This document shows, in pieces, positions 15,355-24,395 of a DNA stretch of 64,000 nucleotides. Each line of letters starts with the position of its first letter. Position 1 is the stretch's first letter. The translations under genes were made by a program, and so were the position numbers. The DNA comes from Hyphococcus sp. (GTDB taxonomy: Bacteria > Pseudomonadota > Alphaproteobacteria > Caulobacterales > Parvularculaceae), in contig JANQJK010000028.1 of the NCBI GenBank assembly GCA_028281665.1, forward strand, positions 42,193 through 106,192, read 5' to 3'. The notes under the pieces were generated by a model that saw only the letters and a list, made by a program, of their open reading frames with translations, was not told the DNA's origin and made no database searches.

Positions 15355-16349
15355 CAACCGGGCTTGCTTTGGGAAAGCGCGCGCTCCCACTCAATTGCCG
15401 TTTCGACAATAAAGTCGAGATCGTCAAACCGGGGACGCCAGTCGAGAACGGTGCGGACGGCTGCATTGTCGGCAATCAGCTGGGCGGGATCGCCCGCCCG
15501 CCGGGCCGCAATTTCGTGGGGCAGCGGCGCCCCCGTTACGCGGGCGAACGCTTCCATCACTTCGTAGACCGAGTAACCGCGTCCGTAGCCGACATTCAGC
15601 GTCGTCGATGCGCCCCCGTCGCGAAGCCGCTTGAGCGCTTTCAAATGCGCCTGGGCGAGATCGGCCACATGTACGTAATCGCGGATCGCGGTTCCGTCCG
15701 GGGTCGGATAATCGGCGCCGAACACCTGGAGTTTTTCTTTTCGTGCGCCGACGGCGATCTGCGCGGCGACCTTGACGAGGTGCGTCGGCTTGCCGACCTC
15801 GCCCGCCCGCCCTTCCGGGTCCGCGCCGGCCACATTGAAATAGCGCAGCGTCATATAGGAAAAGCCGTGAGCGGTCGCCGCGTCTTCCACAATGCGCTCG
15901 CTCATGGACATGGAGGCGCCATAGGGCGTGATCGAGTTGACGGGCGCCTGTTCGGATATCGGCACGCGATCCGGCGTTCCGTAGACCGACGCGGTCGACG
16001 AGAAAATGAACCGCGGGATCTTCGCTTCAACGCATGCGCAGAGCAGCATCAGCGTATTCGCCGTGTTGTTGGTGTAATAGGCGAGCGGATGGCGGATCGA
16101 TTCCGGCACCAGGATCGATCCGGCAAAATGAATGACGTCCGTGATCTCATGCTCGTCAAAAATGCGGGCAAGAGCCTCGCCGTCTCCGACGTCAGCCTCG
16201 ACGAAATCCGCCCCGTCCGGAACAAGGCTGCGCATGCCGGTCGAAAGATTGTCGAGCGCGACCGCCTTTTCGCCGGCGTCAAGAAGCGCCAGCAGCATAT
16301 GCGAGCCGATATAGCCCGCTCCGCCGGTAACGAGCACGCTCAAACCCAA
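15354..16349 (-). CDS. galE: UDP-glucose 4-epimerase-like, catalytic Lys replaced by Met
   Basis: A 331-residue extended short-chain dehydrogenase/reductase most like GalE, which interconverts UDP-glucose and UDP-galactose for surface polysaccharides. The NAD-binding motif GGAGYIG is at 9-15, the Ser/Thr motif SSTASVYG at 117-124, RYFNVAGAD at about 170 and DYVHVADLA at about 230. The YxxxK motif reads Tyr143-Gly-Ala-Ser-Met147, confirmed in the bases (CAT at 15909-15911 on the plus strand), so the usual lysine is methionine. Either the enzyme works without it, has another activity, or belongs to a tolerated variant. The gene diverges from the metallophosphatase and is coupled to the VanZ-like gene downstream. 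Confidence 0.85.
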   Translation of the reverse strand: MGLSVLVTGGAGYIGSHMLLALLDAGEKAVALDNLSTGMRSLVPDGADFVEADVGDGEALARIFDEHEITDVIHFAGSILVPESIRHPLAYYTNNTANTLMLLCACVEAKIPRFIFSSTASVYGTPDRVPISEQAPVNSITPYGASMSMSERIVEDAATAHGFSYMTLRYFNVAGADPEGRAGEVGKPTHLVKVAAQIAVGARKEKLQVFGADYPTPDGTAIRDYVHVADLAQAHLKALKRLRDGGASTTLNVGYGRGYSVYEVMEAFARVTGAPLPHEIAARRAGDPAQLIADNAAVRTVLDWRPRFDDLDFIVETAIEWERALSQSKPG

Positions 16350-16477
16350 AACTCCCTATATTGCATGCCGGTCTTTCCGCGAATCGCCTGCGAGACTACC
16401 ATAAAAATTGTGACGCGCGCGTGATTCGCCGGCCCCGCACCGCATAATGAGGCGGCAAGCACAGACAGGAGCACATC

Positions 16478-17212
16478 TTGCGATTGTTCGGAAAACCGGG
16501 AAAAGGCGCGAAAACGCCGGACGGAGAGCGGATCTACGCCATTGGCGACATTCACGGCGCGGCGGACGCCCTTGATCGCCTGCTCGAAAAAATCGATGGA
16601 GACGCCGGAGGATTTGACGGCGCGCGGCTGGTTTTTCTCGGCGACTATGTGGACCGCGGGCCGGACTCCAAAGGGGTGATCGACCGGCTGATATCGCTCC
16701 GAAAAGAATTGCCTGAGACGGTCTTCCTCAAGGGCAACCATGAAGCGGTGATGCTGGATTTCCTGTCGGATCCCGAACGGGCGCTCGAATGGCTCGAATG
16801 GGGCGGCGACCAGACGCTTCGAAGCTATGGCATCGCCGGCGCCCTTACGAAATCGGGCGATGCGCTTTCCACCGCGCTCGCCGACGCCCTGCCGAACGCT
16901 CATCGCAACTTTCTGAGCGATCTTTCTCTGATGCACAGGGCCGGCGATTATCTTTTCGTGCATGCGGGCTTGCGTCCGGGCATTGCCGTTGAGGATCAGG
17001 ACGAGGAGGATCTTTTGTGGATCCGAAAGCCCTTTCACGAAACGCCGGCAAACAAACGGCCGGACGTTACCGTTGTCCACGGACATCATCCAACGAAAAA
17101 GCCGGTGGATGCGGGATGGCGCATCGGCGTCGATACGGGCGCGTGCTGGTCAGGCGTCCTCACCGCCGTTTGCCTTACCGGCGACAAGCGGAAATTCGTG
17201 TCGTCCGCCTGA
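16478..17212 (+). CDS. Serine/threonine-type metallophosphatase
   Basis: A 244-residue calcineurin-like phosphoesterase of the PPP/bacterial PrpA-like type, expected to remove phosphate from proteins or small substrates using two metal ions. All metal-binding signatures are present: GDIHG (23-27), GDYVDRG (about 55-61), GNHE (about 88-91), a later HAG (about 165) and HGHHPT (about 207). The TTG start at 16478 is supported by AGGAG at 16467-16471 and by the absence of a better start. It diverges from galE and is convergent with the methyltransferase. Substrate unknown. Confidence 0.87.
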   Translation: MRLFGKPGKGAKTPDGERIYAIGDIHGAADALDRLLEKIDGDAGGFDGARLVFLGDYVDRGPDSKGVIDRLISLRKELPETVFLKGNHEAVMLDFLSDPERALEWLEWGGDQTLRSYGIAGALTKSGDALSTALADALPNAHRNFLSDLSLMHRAGDYLFVHAGLRPGIAVEDQDEEDLLWIRKPFHETPANKRPDVTVVHGHHPTKKPVDAGWRIGVDTGACWSGVLTAVCLTGDKRKFVSSA

Positions 17213-17226
17213 CTTCGAAACGGCAG

Positions 17227-18573
17227 CTATGCGGACTTTGCGTCCTTGTTTTCAGCGATAACCCGCAACCCCCCGGCCGCCGCCAGAATGGAGCGAAGCG
17301 TTTCCGTACCGCCCGCGGTGTCGCCCGCGGCAATCGTCTTGCCGTATTCGCTGTTGTAGTTCGATGCGGTGACGATATGCGGCAGCGGCGTTGCAAACAC
17401 CATTTTCGCGCCAAGAAGAATGGTCTCGCGCCAGCGCTCAAGCATCTCGCGTTTATATCGGGCCGGCGCGATGACGTAATCGGGTTCGGCGGCGCGCGAG
17501 TCCGTGTCTGAGATGATCGGCAGGCCGGTTTCGCCGAGGGTGTCGCGTTCGCGGGCGGCGTGAGTATCGACAACAGCAGTCACCGGCTTTGCGGCTGGCC
17601 CCATAAACGCAAGCAACGCTTCGGTCTGTGCGTCGGCGCCAAGGATATGAACATTCTCGCCGCGCCCGGCGATCTTTCCGAAAAGAACCGACAGGGCGTG
17701 CCGGATCTCCACGGCGCGGCGTTCGAATGACTGGAACGGCTGCAGCGCGCGCATGGCAAGCGCGTTTTCTTCATCCCATAGTTTTGCAAGACGCTCGTTC
17801 CATGGGTCGAAGTCGAATTCCGCATTGTTCTCATGGGTGATGAACAGGCGTATCGATCCGCCCTCTTTCGGCGTGAGGGCGCCTTTGACGACCTTCATGC
17901 CGGCGGAGCGGATCATCCATTCAAGAACGGACAGGGAATAAACGGCCGAGACACCGGCCTGGAAAACGTCAATTGCGTTGCGGGACAGGATCGTCGGCGC
18001 ATAAAGCGTTTCCAGGGCAAAAACCCCGTCATCGGTGAGCCGCGATTTAACGGCGTTCAGAAACGCTCGCGGCTCGTCAATATGTTCGAACACGGACGAC
18101 GCGGAAATGATGTCAAACTTTTTCTCGCCAAAGGCCTTGTCGAGTTCCGCGCTTGGGAATGACGCTCTCGCAGACCACGCCCATTTGCCGACCTCTTCCA
18201 CATGCTCGGAAGGATCGACGCCGAAACGCTCGACCCATCGGGGGTAATAAGACAGGAGAGATCCGTCGTTGCACCCGACATCAAGCGCGGAGCAGTCGCG
18301 GCCCGACAGCAATTCGAGCGCCTCTGTCGCAAGCGCGCGCAGATTTTCACGGTTCGACGCATGGCGCGCCGAAGCGCCGGGCGCGTGTGAGGCGTCGGGA
18401 GTCGCGGCTTGCAACAACCCGCAGGCGCGCGCGTGGCGCGACGGATCGCACAGAACGTAACCTGTTTTCTGCGAGCGGCTGTTGAAGACGCCGGCAACCG
18501 GCGGCGCGTCCATTTCAAAAACGGGCGTTAAGGTTTGCGACCCACACGCCCGACACTGAGTAACCTTTTTCAC
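17227..18573 (-). CDS. SAM-dependent C-methyltransferase (three-domain)
   Basis: About 448 residues with the layout of sugar C-methyltransferases: an N-terminal Cys-rich putative zinc segment (VTQCRACGSQTL, then CDPSRHARACGLLQ), a Rossmann methyltransferase domain with motif I ALDVGCNDGSLLSYY, and a C-terminal Rossmann-like domain (NVHILGADAQTEALLAFMG). Such enzymes methylate carbon atoms of nucleotide-linked deoxysugars. GTG 18573 starts right before the Cys motif; a GTG at 18642 would add 23 residues with more Cys. Near galE it may serve surface glycan synthesis, but no other sugar genes are next to it, so the substrate stays open. Confidence 0.85.
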   Translation of the reverse strand: MKKVTQCRACGSQTLTPVFEMDAPPVAGVFNSRSQKTGYVLCDPSRHARACGLLQAATPDASHAPGASARHASNRENLRALATEALELLSGRDCSALDVGCNDGSLLSYYPRWVERFGVDPSEHVEEVGKWAWSARASFPSAELDKAFGEKKFDIISASSVFEHIDEPRAFLNAVKSRLTDDGVFALETLYAPTILSRNAIDVFQAGVSAVYSLSVLEWMIRSAGMKVVKGALTPKEGGSIRLFITHENNAEFDFDPWNERLAKLWDEENALAMRALQPFQSFERRAVEIRHALSVLFGKIAGRGENVHILGADAQTEALLAFMGPAAKPVTAVVDTHAARERDTLGETGLPIISDTDSRAAEPDYVIAPARYKREMLERWRETILLGAKMVFATPLPHIVTASNYNSEYGKTIAAGDTAGGTETLRSILAAAGGLRVIAENKDAKSA

Positions 18574-18778
18574 GGTAACGACGCCCCGGTTGACACAACT
18601 GTTTTCAGAGCGGCAACCCTCGCAGACGCGAGTAAAGACCACGTAAAGAGCGGCGGAAGCGTTTTTGCAAACGATCCGTTTACGTACTTTACGGGAGTAT
18701 TGGCAAGCGCGCGGTATTAAGGAATTGAAGCGTTATTGTTTATCGGCCGGTAAGAAAGATTACCGCAATGCGCTATGG

Positions 18779-19936
18779 TCACGCCGCCATACGGCCGATC
18801 AGCCGCCGGATGAAGTCCGTTCCAAGCCGGATTTGCTCAAGGGTGATGAACTCATTGGCCTGGTGCGCCTGATCGATCGAGCCGGGTCCGCAGATCACGG
18901 TCGAAAATCCCGCCTCCTGAAACTGGCCGGCTTCCGCTGCGTAGGCCACAACATCGGTCGCATTGCGACCGGTGATCGACTTGGCGAGGTCGGCGGCGGC
19001 GTTGTCGTCGCGCGGCGCGAAGGCCGGCGCATTGGTCATCTGCTCGATTGCGATGCGACACGACGGCGCCCGGCGGCGCATTTCGGTTTCAACGCCTTTG
19101 GCGAAGTCCGCGAACTCCTCGGCGATATCGACGACGGAGTCTCCCGGCAGCGCGCGCAAGTCCCAGTCGAAGGTCGCCTCCCCGGCCATGATGTTGAGCT
19201 GCGTGCCGCCGCGCACGACGTTGACGGTCATGGTGGAGTAAGGGGGCTCGAACGGGCTTTCCGGGTCCGCGTCGCGGGCCCGCGCGGCGCGCATGTCGGC
19301 GATTTTCGCGATCAGCCTCGCCGCCGCTTCAACGGCCGACACGCCGCGGTCGGTCTGACTGGAATGGGTCGTGTAGCCGGTGACGTGCACGCGAAACGAC
19401 GCGATGCCTTTGTGGCCATTGATCACATTCATGTTGGTCGGCTCGCCCACAATGACGGCCGACGGCGCCGGCGCCTTTTCGGCGATTTCCGCAATCATGC
19501 TCGGCGCCCCGAGGCAGCCGACCTCTTCGTCATAAGACAGTGCGAAAATCAACGGGCGTTTCAGGTCCGCCTTCAGCATTTCCGGCACGAGAGACAGCCC
19601 GATCGCGGAGAAGCTTTTCATGTCGCAGGTTCCGCGCCCGTAAAGCTTGCCGTCTTTCTCCGTTGCAACCCAGGGGTCGGTGTCCCAGTCCTGGCCTTCC
19701 ACCGGCACGACATCCGTATGTCCGGAGAGGATGACGCCGCCCGGCGCGCTGGGGCCGACGACGGCGTAAAGGTTGGACTTGGTTCCATCGTCATTCTGGA
19801 CGCGAAAGGTCTCAACGCCCAACTCGCCGAGATAAGCCTCAACGTCTTCGATGAGATTGAGGTTCGAGCGCGACGACGTCGTATCGTGGGCGATCAGCCG
19901 CGCGATCCAGTCGAGTTGATGGGAAAGGTCTTTCAT
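18779..19936 (-). CDS. argE: Acetylornithine deacetylase
   Basis: A 385-residue M20 metallopeptidase-family enzyme, best matched by ArgE, which hydrolyses N2-acetylornithine to ornithine in arginine synthesis. Metal-binding and catalytic residues are seen in SGHTDVVPVEGQ (about 70-81), YGRGTCDMKSF (about 100-110), DEEVGCLGA (about 135-143), GEPTNM and the late DQAHQANEF. The dimerisation domain starts near residue 180. ATG 19936 is the start because sequence upstream lacks family character. It follows the homocysteine methyltransferase gene on the same strand with 62 bases between. M20 relatives have broad substrates, so argE is likely but not certain. Confidence 0.87.
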   Translation of the reverse strand: MKDLSHQLDWIARLIAHDTTSSRSNLNLIEDVEAYLGELGVETFRVQNDDGTKSNLYAVVGPSAPGGVILSGHTDVVPVEGQDWDTDPWVATEKDGKLYGRGTCDMKSFSAIGLSLVPEMLKADLKRPLIFALSYDEEVGCLGAPSMIAEIAEKAPAPSAVIVGEPTNMNVINGHKGIASFRVHVTGYTTHSSQTDRGVSAVEAAARLIAKIADMRAARARDADPESPFEPPYSTMTVNVVRGGTQLNIMAGEATFDWDLRALPGDSVVDIAEEFADFAKGVETEMRRRAPSCRIAIEQMTNAPAFAPRDDNAAADLAKSITGRNATDVVAYAAEAGQFQEAGFSTVICGPGSIDQAHQANEFITLEQIRLGTDFIRRLIGRMAA

Positions 19937-19998
19937 ATTGTCGACTGTGTGCGCGAATTGCCCCCGACGCAACCGGGGGCGATGCAACCGGGCGGCGC

Positions 19999-21066
19999 TT
20001 ACGCCGCAAAAGCCTCCAAGCCGGAAAGACGCATTTTCGCGTCCCGGTTCGGAATGCTCCGCGGGCTTACGCCATCGACGGCGTCGGCAAACGCCTCGAT
20101 ATGAGCCGGCGTTGTGCCGCAACACCCGCCGACAAGATTAAGCAGACCCGACCGGGCCCATTCGCTCAAATGCTCGGTCATGGATTCCGGCGTTTCGTCG
20201 TAGCCGCCGAAGGCGTTGGGCAGACCGGCGTTCGGGTATGCGGAAACATAGCAATCCGCCACCGTTGCAAGTTCTTCCACATAAGGGCGCATCAGGTCCG
20301 GCCCGAGGGCGCAGTTGACGCCGACCGTGAGCGGCTTTGCATGACGCACCGCGTTCCAGAAGGCTTCCGGCGTCTGCCCCGACAGGGTGCGGCCCGATTG
20401 GTCCGTGATCGTCACCGACAGCATGACCGGCACGTCAAACCCGAGATCGTCGAACAGGTTTTGCACCGCGTATACCGCCGCCTTGGCGTTCAGCGTGTCG
20501 AAGATGGTTTCAATCAGCAATGTGTCGGCGCCGCCTTCGATCAGACCGCGCGCCGCATCGCCATAGGCGCGCGCAAGCTCATCGAAATCGGTGTTGCGCT
20601 TGCCCGGGTCATTAACGTCCGGCGATATCGACGCGGTGCGGTTTGTCGGCCCGATGGCGCCGGCGACAAAGCGCGGTCGGTCCGGCGTCGCCGCCCCGTC
20701 CGCCTCGGCCCGCGCCAGCCGCGCCCCTTCAACATTCAACTCGTAAGCGAGATCCTCCATGGCGTAATCGGCCTGGGCGATTGTGGTCGCCGAGAATGTG
20801 TTGGTCTCAATGATGTCGGCGCCGGCCGCGAGATAGGCCCGATGCATGTCGGCGACGATGTCTGGCCGCGACAGGATGAGAATGTCGTTATTGCCTTTGA
20901 TGTCCTGGGCCCAGTCGGCGAAACGCGTCGCGCGATAACCCGCCTCGTCGAGTTCGTAGCCCTGGATAAAGGTGCCCGCGGCGCCGTCGAGCACGAGAAT
21001 GCGCTGCGTCAGTGCTTCTTTAAGCGCCGCAATGCGCTGCGGCCGGCCGTCAAATGGATCGCTCAT
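19999..21066 (-). CDS. metH: Methionine synthase, homocysteine-binding module (split MetH)
   Basis: A 355-residue protein holding only the N-terminal homocysteine S-methyltransferase module of B12-dependent methionine synthase. Seen are [12 protein letters not shown] (about 24-35), [34 protein letters not shown], and zinc ligands in GVNCALGP and GGCCGTTP near the C-terminus. In several alphaproteobacterial lineages MetH is split, with folate- and B12-binding domains on a second gene; that gene is not in the window. Start ATG 21066. A perfect 26-bp palindrome 15 bases upstream is a likely operator. A stand-alone betaine or S-methylmethionine transferase is less likely because the match is to MetH, not BHMT. 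Confidence 0.87.
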   Translation of the reverse strand: MSDPFDGRPQRIAALKEALTQRILVLDGAAGTFIQGYELDEAGYRATRFADWAQDIKGNNDILILSRPDIVADMHRAYLAAGADIIETNTFSATTIAQADYAMEDLAYELNVEGARLARAEADGAATPDRPRFVAGAIGPTNRTASISPDVNDPGKRNTDFDELARAYGDAARGLIEGGADTLLIETIFDTLNAKAAVYAVQNLFDDLGFDVPVMLSVTITDQSGRTLSGQTPEAFWNAVRHAKPLTVGVNCALGPDLMRPYVEELATVADCYVSAYPNAGLPNAFGGYDETPESMTEHLSEWARSGLLNLVGGCCGTTPAHIEAFADAVDGVSPRSIPNRDAKMRLSGLEAFAA

Positions 21067-21081
21067 AATGCCCTCTCGGGA

Positions 21082-21107
21082 ATCATATAAAGATATCTTT
21101 ATATGAT
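21082..21107. promoter_or_regulatory. 26-bp perfect palindrome upstream of split metH
   Basis: The half-site ATCATATAAAGAT is followed immediately by its exact reverse complement. Its AT-richness stands out in a GC-rich region and it sits 15 bases before the metH start codon. ArsR-family regulators of methionine or S-adenosylhomocysteine metabolism (SahR type) bind AT-rich palindromes before metH-type genes; assigning such a regulator here is inference. Confidence 0.75.
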
Positions 21108-21140
21108 GTGCAAGCCCTCGCGGCCCCGTCAAGGCGCAAA

Positions 21141-21176
21141 AAAAGCCCCGGCCGCATTCTGCTGGCCGGGGCTTTT
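21141..21176 (-). terminator. Strong intrinsic terminator after histone-like gene
   Basis: Perfect 13-bp arms AAAAGCCCCGGCC (21141-21153) and GGCCGGGGCTTTT (21164-21176) with a 10-base loop. On the minus strand it ends in a run of T, terminating the histone-like gene before the metH operator. Confidence 0.9.
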
Positions 21177-21198
21177 GGATCGTTTTGCCTGGAACCGG

Positions 21199-21534
21199 TC
21201 AGGCCGCTTTGCGGCGAACCGTCCTGCGCTTTGCGGCCGGCCTTTTCTTTGCCGGGCGGCCCACAGTTTTTTTAGCGGCAGTCTTTTTCACCGCTTTTTT
21301 CGCCGCCGTTTTTTTGGCGGTCGTTTTTTTTGCCGTGGTCTTTTTCTTCACGGCTTTTTTCTTGGCAGCCGGGCGCGCAACTTTTTTCGCCGCCGGCTTA
21401 CGCGTTACTTTGAGTTTCTTTTTGGCGGCCTTGCGTTTGGCCGGCGCCTTGCGGACCGTCTTCTTTGCGGTCTTCTTTTTTGCAGCCGTTTTTTTCCCTG
21501 CCGGGCGGCCAACTTTTTTTGTCGCTTTTCTCAT
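21199..21534 (-). CDS. Histone H1-like Lys/Ala-rich DNA-binding protein
   Basis: A 111-residue protein made almost wholly of AAKK, KKTA and related repeats, as in bacterial histone H1-like proteins, which coat and compact DNA through charge. VGRPA appears near both ends (about residues 8-12 and 90-94); GRP is the core of the AT-hook minor-groove motif. ATG 21534 begins MRKATKK; an upstream start is possible but adds unrelated sequence. It is monocistronic with a strong terminator. The low-complexity coding sequence produces long open frames on the other strand, which are not genes. Confidence 0.85.
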   Translation of the reverse strand: MRKATKKVGRPAGKKTAAKKKTAKKTVRKAPAKRKAAKKKLKVTRKPAAKKVARPAAKKKAVKKKTTAKKTTAKKTAAKKAVKKTAAKKTVGRPAKKRPAAKRRTVRRKAA

Positions 21535-21632
21535 CGTTGAAAAGTCCCCTATTGAACTGGCCCATCGCCAGCCATGGGCCGTTACGTCAAAATCAGTTAA
21601 CAAGTCTTAAACGCGGAACACGCACGCAAACG

Positions 21633-21668
21633 AAAAGCGCCCCTGCGTTTCACCGCAAGAGCGCTTTT
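21633..21668. terminator. Hairpin terminator after FKBP lipoprotein gene
   Basis: Arms AAAAGCGC (21633-21640) and GCGCTTTT (21661-21668), with an inner TGCG/CGCA stem. A and T tails on both sides let it act in either direction, and it lies 20 bases after the FKBP stop on the minus strand. Confidence 0.7.
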
Positions 21669-21687
21669 GAACTTCGTATGGGATCTG

Positions 21688-22686
21688 TTACTCGGCAGCT
21701 CCCCCTTCGGATCGTTCGGTGACTTCGAGCAATTCCACTTCAAAGATCAGCGCTTCGTTCGGCCCGATGGAACCGCCGCCGCGCACGCCATAGCCAAGCT
21801 CCGGCGGAATAAAGAAACGGTACTTGTCGCCGACGCTCATCAGTTGAACGCCCTCCGTCCAGCCGTCGATCACCCGGTTCAACGGGAAAACCGCAGGCTG
21901 CCCGCGCGCAACGGATGAATCGAACTCCGTGCCGTTGATAAGCGTGCCCACATAGTCGACCTTGACGACATCATCCTCGTCAGGGCTGGCGCCGCCTTCC
22001 TCGCCTTCGGTGATCACCTGATACTGAAGGCCGGAACCGGTCGTCTGAACGCCGTCTTTTTTGGCGTTTTCCGCAAGAAAGTCCTGGGCGGCTTTCAGAT
22101 TGCGTTCCGGACTTTGCACCTTGATCAGCTCAACCTCGAAAATCAGCGCTTCGTTCGGCCCGATGGGACCGCCCGGGGTTCCGCTTTCGCCATAAGCGAG
22201 ATCCGGCGGGAGAAAGAACCGGAACTGATCGCCTTCGTTCATGAGCTGGACGCCTTCGGTCCATCCGGCAATCACCTGATTGAGCGGAAAGGTCGCCGCG
22301 GCGCCGCGGGCGCGCGATGAGTCAAACTCAACACCGTCTCTCAGCGTGCCGACATAATGGACCTGAACGATGTCGGTGGACACGGGCGCGGCGCCGTCAG
22401 CCGGGCCTTCCTCGATAACCATGTATTGCAGGCCGCTCGCGGTGGTCGTGACGCCCTCGCGCTGCGCGTTCTCTTCCAGAAACGCCAGTGACGCCGCAAG
22501 ATTTTCAGCAGCGAGTTTGTCCGCCTCCGCAGCGCCGGGCGTTTCATCGGAATCGCCTTCAGCGTCCGTCGCCGCCCCTTCGTTTTCCGTTATCTCTTCG
22601 GCGACCGCCACATCCTCGTCGGCGCCCTGCCCGCAAGACGCAGCAAAAGCCGCAGCGCCGGCCGCCAGTAAAACCCTAGAAAGCAA
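21688..22686 (-). CDS. Lipoprotein with two tandem FKBP-type prolyl isomerase domains
   Basis: A 332-residue exported lipoprotein. Residues 1-18 form a signal with lipobox ending at Cys18 (AFAASC), followed by an acidic, low-complexity linker (about 20-65). Two FKBP domains follow, at about 75-185 and 200-325, each with SGLQY, VHYVGTL or VDYVGTL, EFDSS, VI-GWTEG and the C-terminal [14 protein letters not shown] motif. The copies are very alike, pointing to internal duplication. Role: folding of envelope proteins by cis-trans proline isomerisation. Most FKBP lipoproteins have one such domain. Monocistronic, with a terminator at 21633-21668. Confidence 0.92.
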   Translation of the reverse strand: MLSRVLLAAGAAAFAASCGQGADEDVAVAEEITENEGAATDAEGDSDETPGAAEADKLAAENLAASLAFLEENAQREGVTTTASGLQYMVIEEGPADGAAPVSTDIVQVHYVGTLRDGVEFDSSRARGAAATFPLNQVIAGWTEGVQLMNEGDQFRFFLPPDLAYGESGTPGGPIGPNEALIFEVELIKVQSPERNLKAAQDFLAENAKKDGVQTTGSGLQYQVITEGEEGGASPDEDDVVKVDYVGTLINGTEFDSSVARGQPAVFPLNRVIDGWTEGVQLMSVGDKYRFFIPPELGYGVRGGGSIGPNEALIFEVELLEVTERSEGGAAE

Positions 22687-22996
22687 GATATTTCTCCCTC
22701 AACTCTGCTCTGATCGCGGCGCACCCTAGACGAGCCCGCCTGTCAAACCAACGCCAATCCGCTTTGTTGCAAAACCGTTAGAAGCCGGACGGCGCGATCG
22801 GAGAGACATGCAACGACGATACCGAACGCGGCTCGCAATCTGGGCCGAAGCCGCAGCGAACATTAATCTTGGGAAAACAATGCCCGGCGCCATTAACCCA
22901 AAATTTGCCGCCGGCCGGGAAAATCTCCCCGCGCGGGCGCCGCATGAACACGCATTGGAGCCGCGGGACGCCCGCCCGCAGTGAGGTTCGTCGGGA
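22687..22996. other. Divergent intergenic region, no gene seen
   Basis: 310 bases between the FKBP lipoprotein and the alpha/beta hydrolase, which diverge. Open frames crossing it read as shadows. It should hold both promoters, but no convincing box, hairpin or RNA gene was picked out. Confidence 0.5.
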
Positions 22997-23935
22997 ATGC
23001 CCGGATTTTTTCGTCGGTCAGGCGGCGCTGTAAGCGACGCCGCACGCAAACGGATGGCGGCGCTGAAGCCCCATCCGACGCTGGATATGTGGCGCAATCC
23101 CGTAACGCGCGGGATTGCCCGCCGGCTGCAAAACGAAGATGCGCGCCGGCTGCTGGGCGAAATCGATTTCGAATACCGTATGACGGAGGACACAGCCGGC
23201 GGCGTCGAGGGCGTCTATTACGAAACGGAAAACGCAACCGACGGCGCACCGATTATCCTTTATGTGCACGGGGGCGGTTTCGTGGCCGGCGGCCCGTCGG
23301 ACAACGCCGCCGGCGTTCTGCCGACCTGTTACCTCAGCGGATGCAACGGCTTCGGCCCGGACTACGCCCTGTTGCCGGACGCTTTCTACCCGACGCAGAT
23401 CGAAGAAATAAACGCCGTCTATCATGCGTTATGCGCCGGCCAACCGGGCGCCCGCATCGTTCTCTTCGGCGAGTCCACCGGCGCCGCCATCGCCCTGTCG
23501 GCAATGATGCAGTGGCGGGACGAAGGCGCGCCCCTGCCGGTCGGCGCCGTATTCGTGTCGCCCTGCGTTGACGGCATGGGCGCAAGCGACACGCAGATCA
23601 CGCTCGACAGGCGCGATCCCGTAATCCGATCCTTGCGCGGATCATATATGCGAAACCTGTTTCGGTTCTATGCGCCGGACGCCGCGCTCGACGATCCGCG
23701 CGTATCGCCGCTTTATGGCGACTTCGAGGGTCTGCCGCCCATCTTGACGCAAACGGGCGGCCGCGAGGTTTTGCTCGGCGACGCCGCGCGTCTCACGCAG
23801 GCGGCAAGCCGGGCCGGGGTCGATGCGCGCCTTCAGGTGTTCGACGGCATGTATCACCGGTTTCACGCACACTGGTCCCTGGACGAGGCCCGCGACGCCC
23901 ATCGCGATATCGCCGAGTTTATCGGCGCCCTTTAG
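22997..23935 (+). CDS. HSL-family alpha/beta hydrolase (esterase/lipase)
   Basis: A 312-residue hydrolase of the hormone-sensitive-lipase family. The oxyanion-hole motif YVHGGGF is at about 90-96, the nucleophile elbow GESTGA at about 157-162, and the remaining triad residues are likely the Asp in the ARLQVFDGMYHRFH region and its His near residue 285. N-terminal residues 1-60 form the cap. No signal peptide is seen, so it is probably cytoplasmic and acts on short-chain esters or acetylated compounds. The gene stands alone. Exact substrate unknown. Confidence 0.87.
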   Translation: MPGFFRRSGGAVSDAARKRMAALKPHPTLDMWRNPVTRGIARRLQNEDARRLLGEIDFEYRMTEDTAGGVEGVYYETENATDGAPIILYVHGGGFVAGGPSDNAAGVLPTCYLSGCNGFGPDYALLPDAFYPTQIEEINAVYHALCAGQPGARIVLFGESTGAAIALSAMMQWRDEGAPLPVGAVFVSPCVDGMGASDTQITLDRRDPVIRSLRGSYMRNLFRFYAPDAALDDPRVSPLYGDFEGLPPILTQTGGREVLLGDAARLTQAASRAGVDARLQVFDGMYHRFHAHWSLDEARDAHRDIAEFIGAL

Positions 23936-24395
23936 GCGAACGCGAATTTCAGGCGGTGCGCCGAATGCGGTAGACGGCGCAGGCGACAATATAGACAAGC
24001 GCCAGCCCGAATGTCCTGTCGAGAGAGCCAGGCGTCCGGAACGGGCTCTGCTCGATCGCCAGAACATAAAATCGCGAAGCTGACCCGCCGAACGGCAGGC
24101 CGGCATAGTCGAGAGACGGACATCTTTTCGGAAAACGCAATTGTGTTCCACATAGCGGGAACACCCGATTAAAAGTGTGCTAGTCATACGTCGCTGCAAC
24201 CATAGGACGAACAGACGCGAGCGCCACGCCTCGTTTCCCGCATGGCGGGAAGTCCGCACAGGCGCCGCAAGACTGGGGAGTTTCCATTGGGGCATTACGA
24301 AGACGCATACGCCGCCCGCATCGCCCGCAATATGTGGCGCGTGGCGAAGCGGCGCGCGGCGGAGATATCGAGTTTTCAGATGGCGCCGGAACGCC
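23936..24395. other. Gap with dyad GTGTTCC-N8-GGAACAC, no firm gene
   Basis: 460 bases with no firm coding region. A 71-codon minus-strand frame at 23949-24164 ends in a hydrophobic stretch (FGLALVYIVACAVY) but lacks a good ribosome binding site. A plus-strand frame from 24242 runs antisense into the HTH gene and was rejected. The dyad GTGTTCC (24143-24149) / GGAACAC (24158-24164) is followed by an AT-rich segment and could be an operator. Confidence 0.4.

Noticed and set aside
18665..20104. 479-codon plus-strand frame over argE
   Set aside because: Antisense to argE, which carries all M20 metal motifs; the frame has no family character.
22726..23193. 155-codon minus-strand frame upstream of the hydrolase
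   Set aside because: Overlaps the hydrolase N-terminus antisense; Arg/Ser-rich shadow composition.
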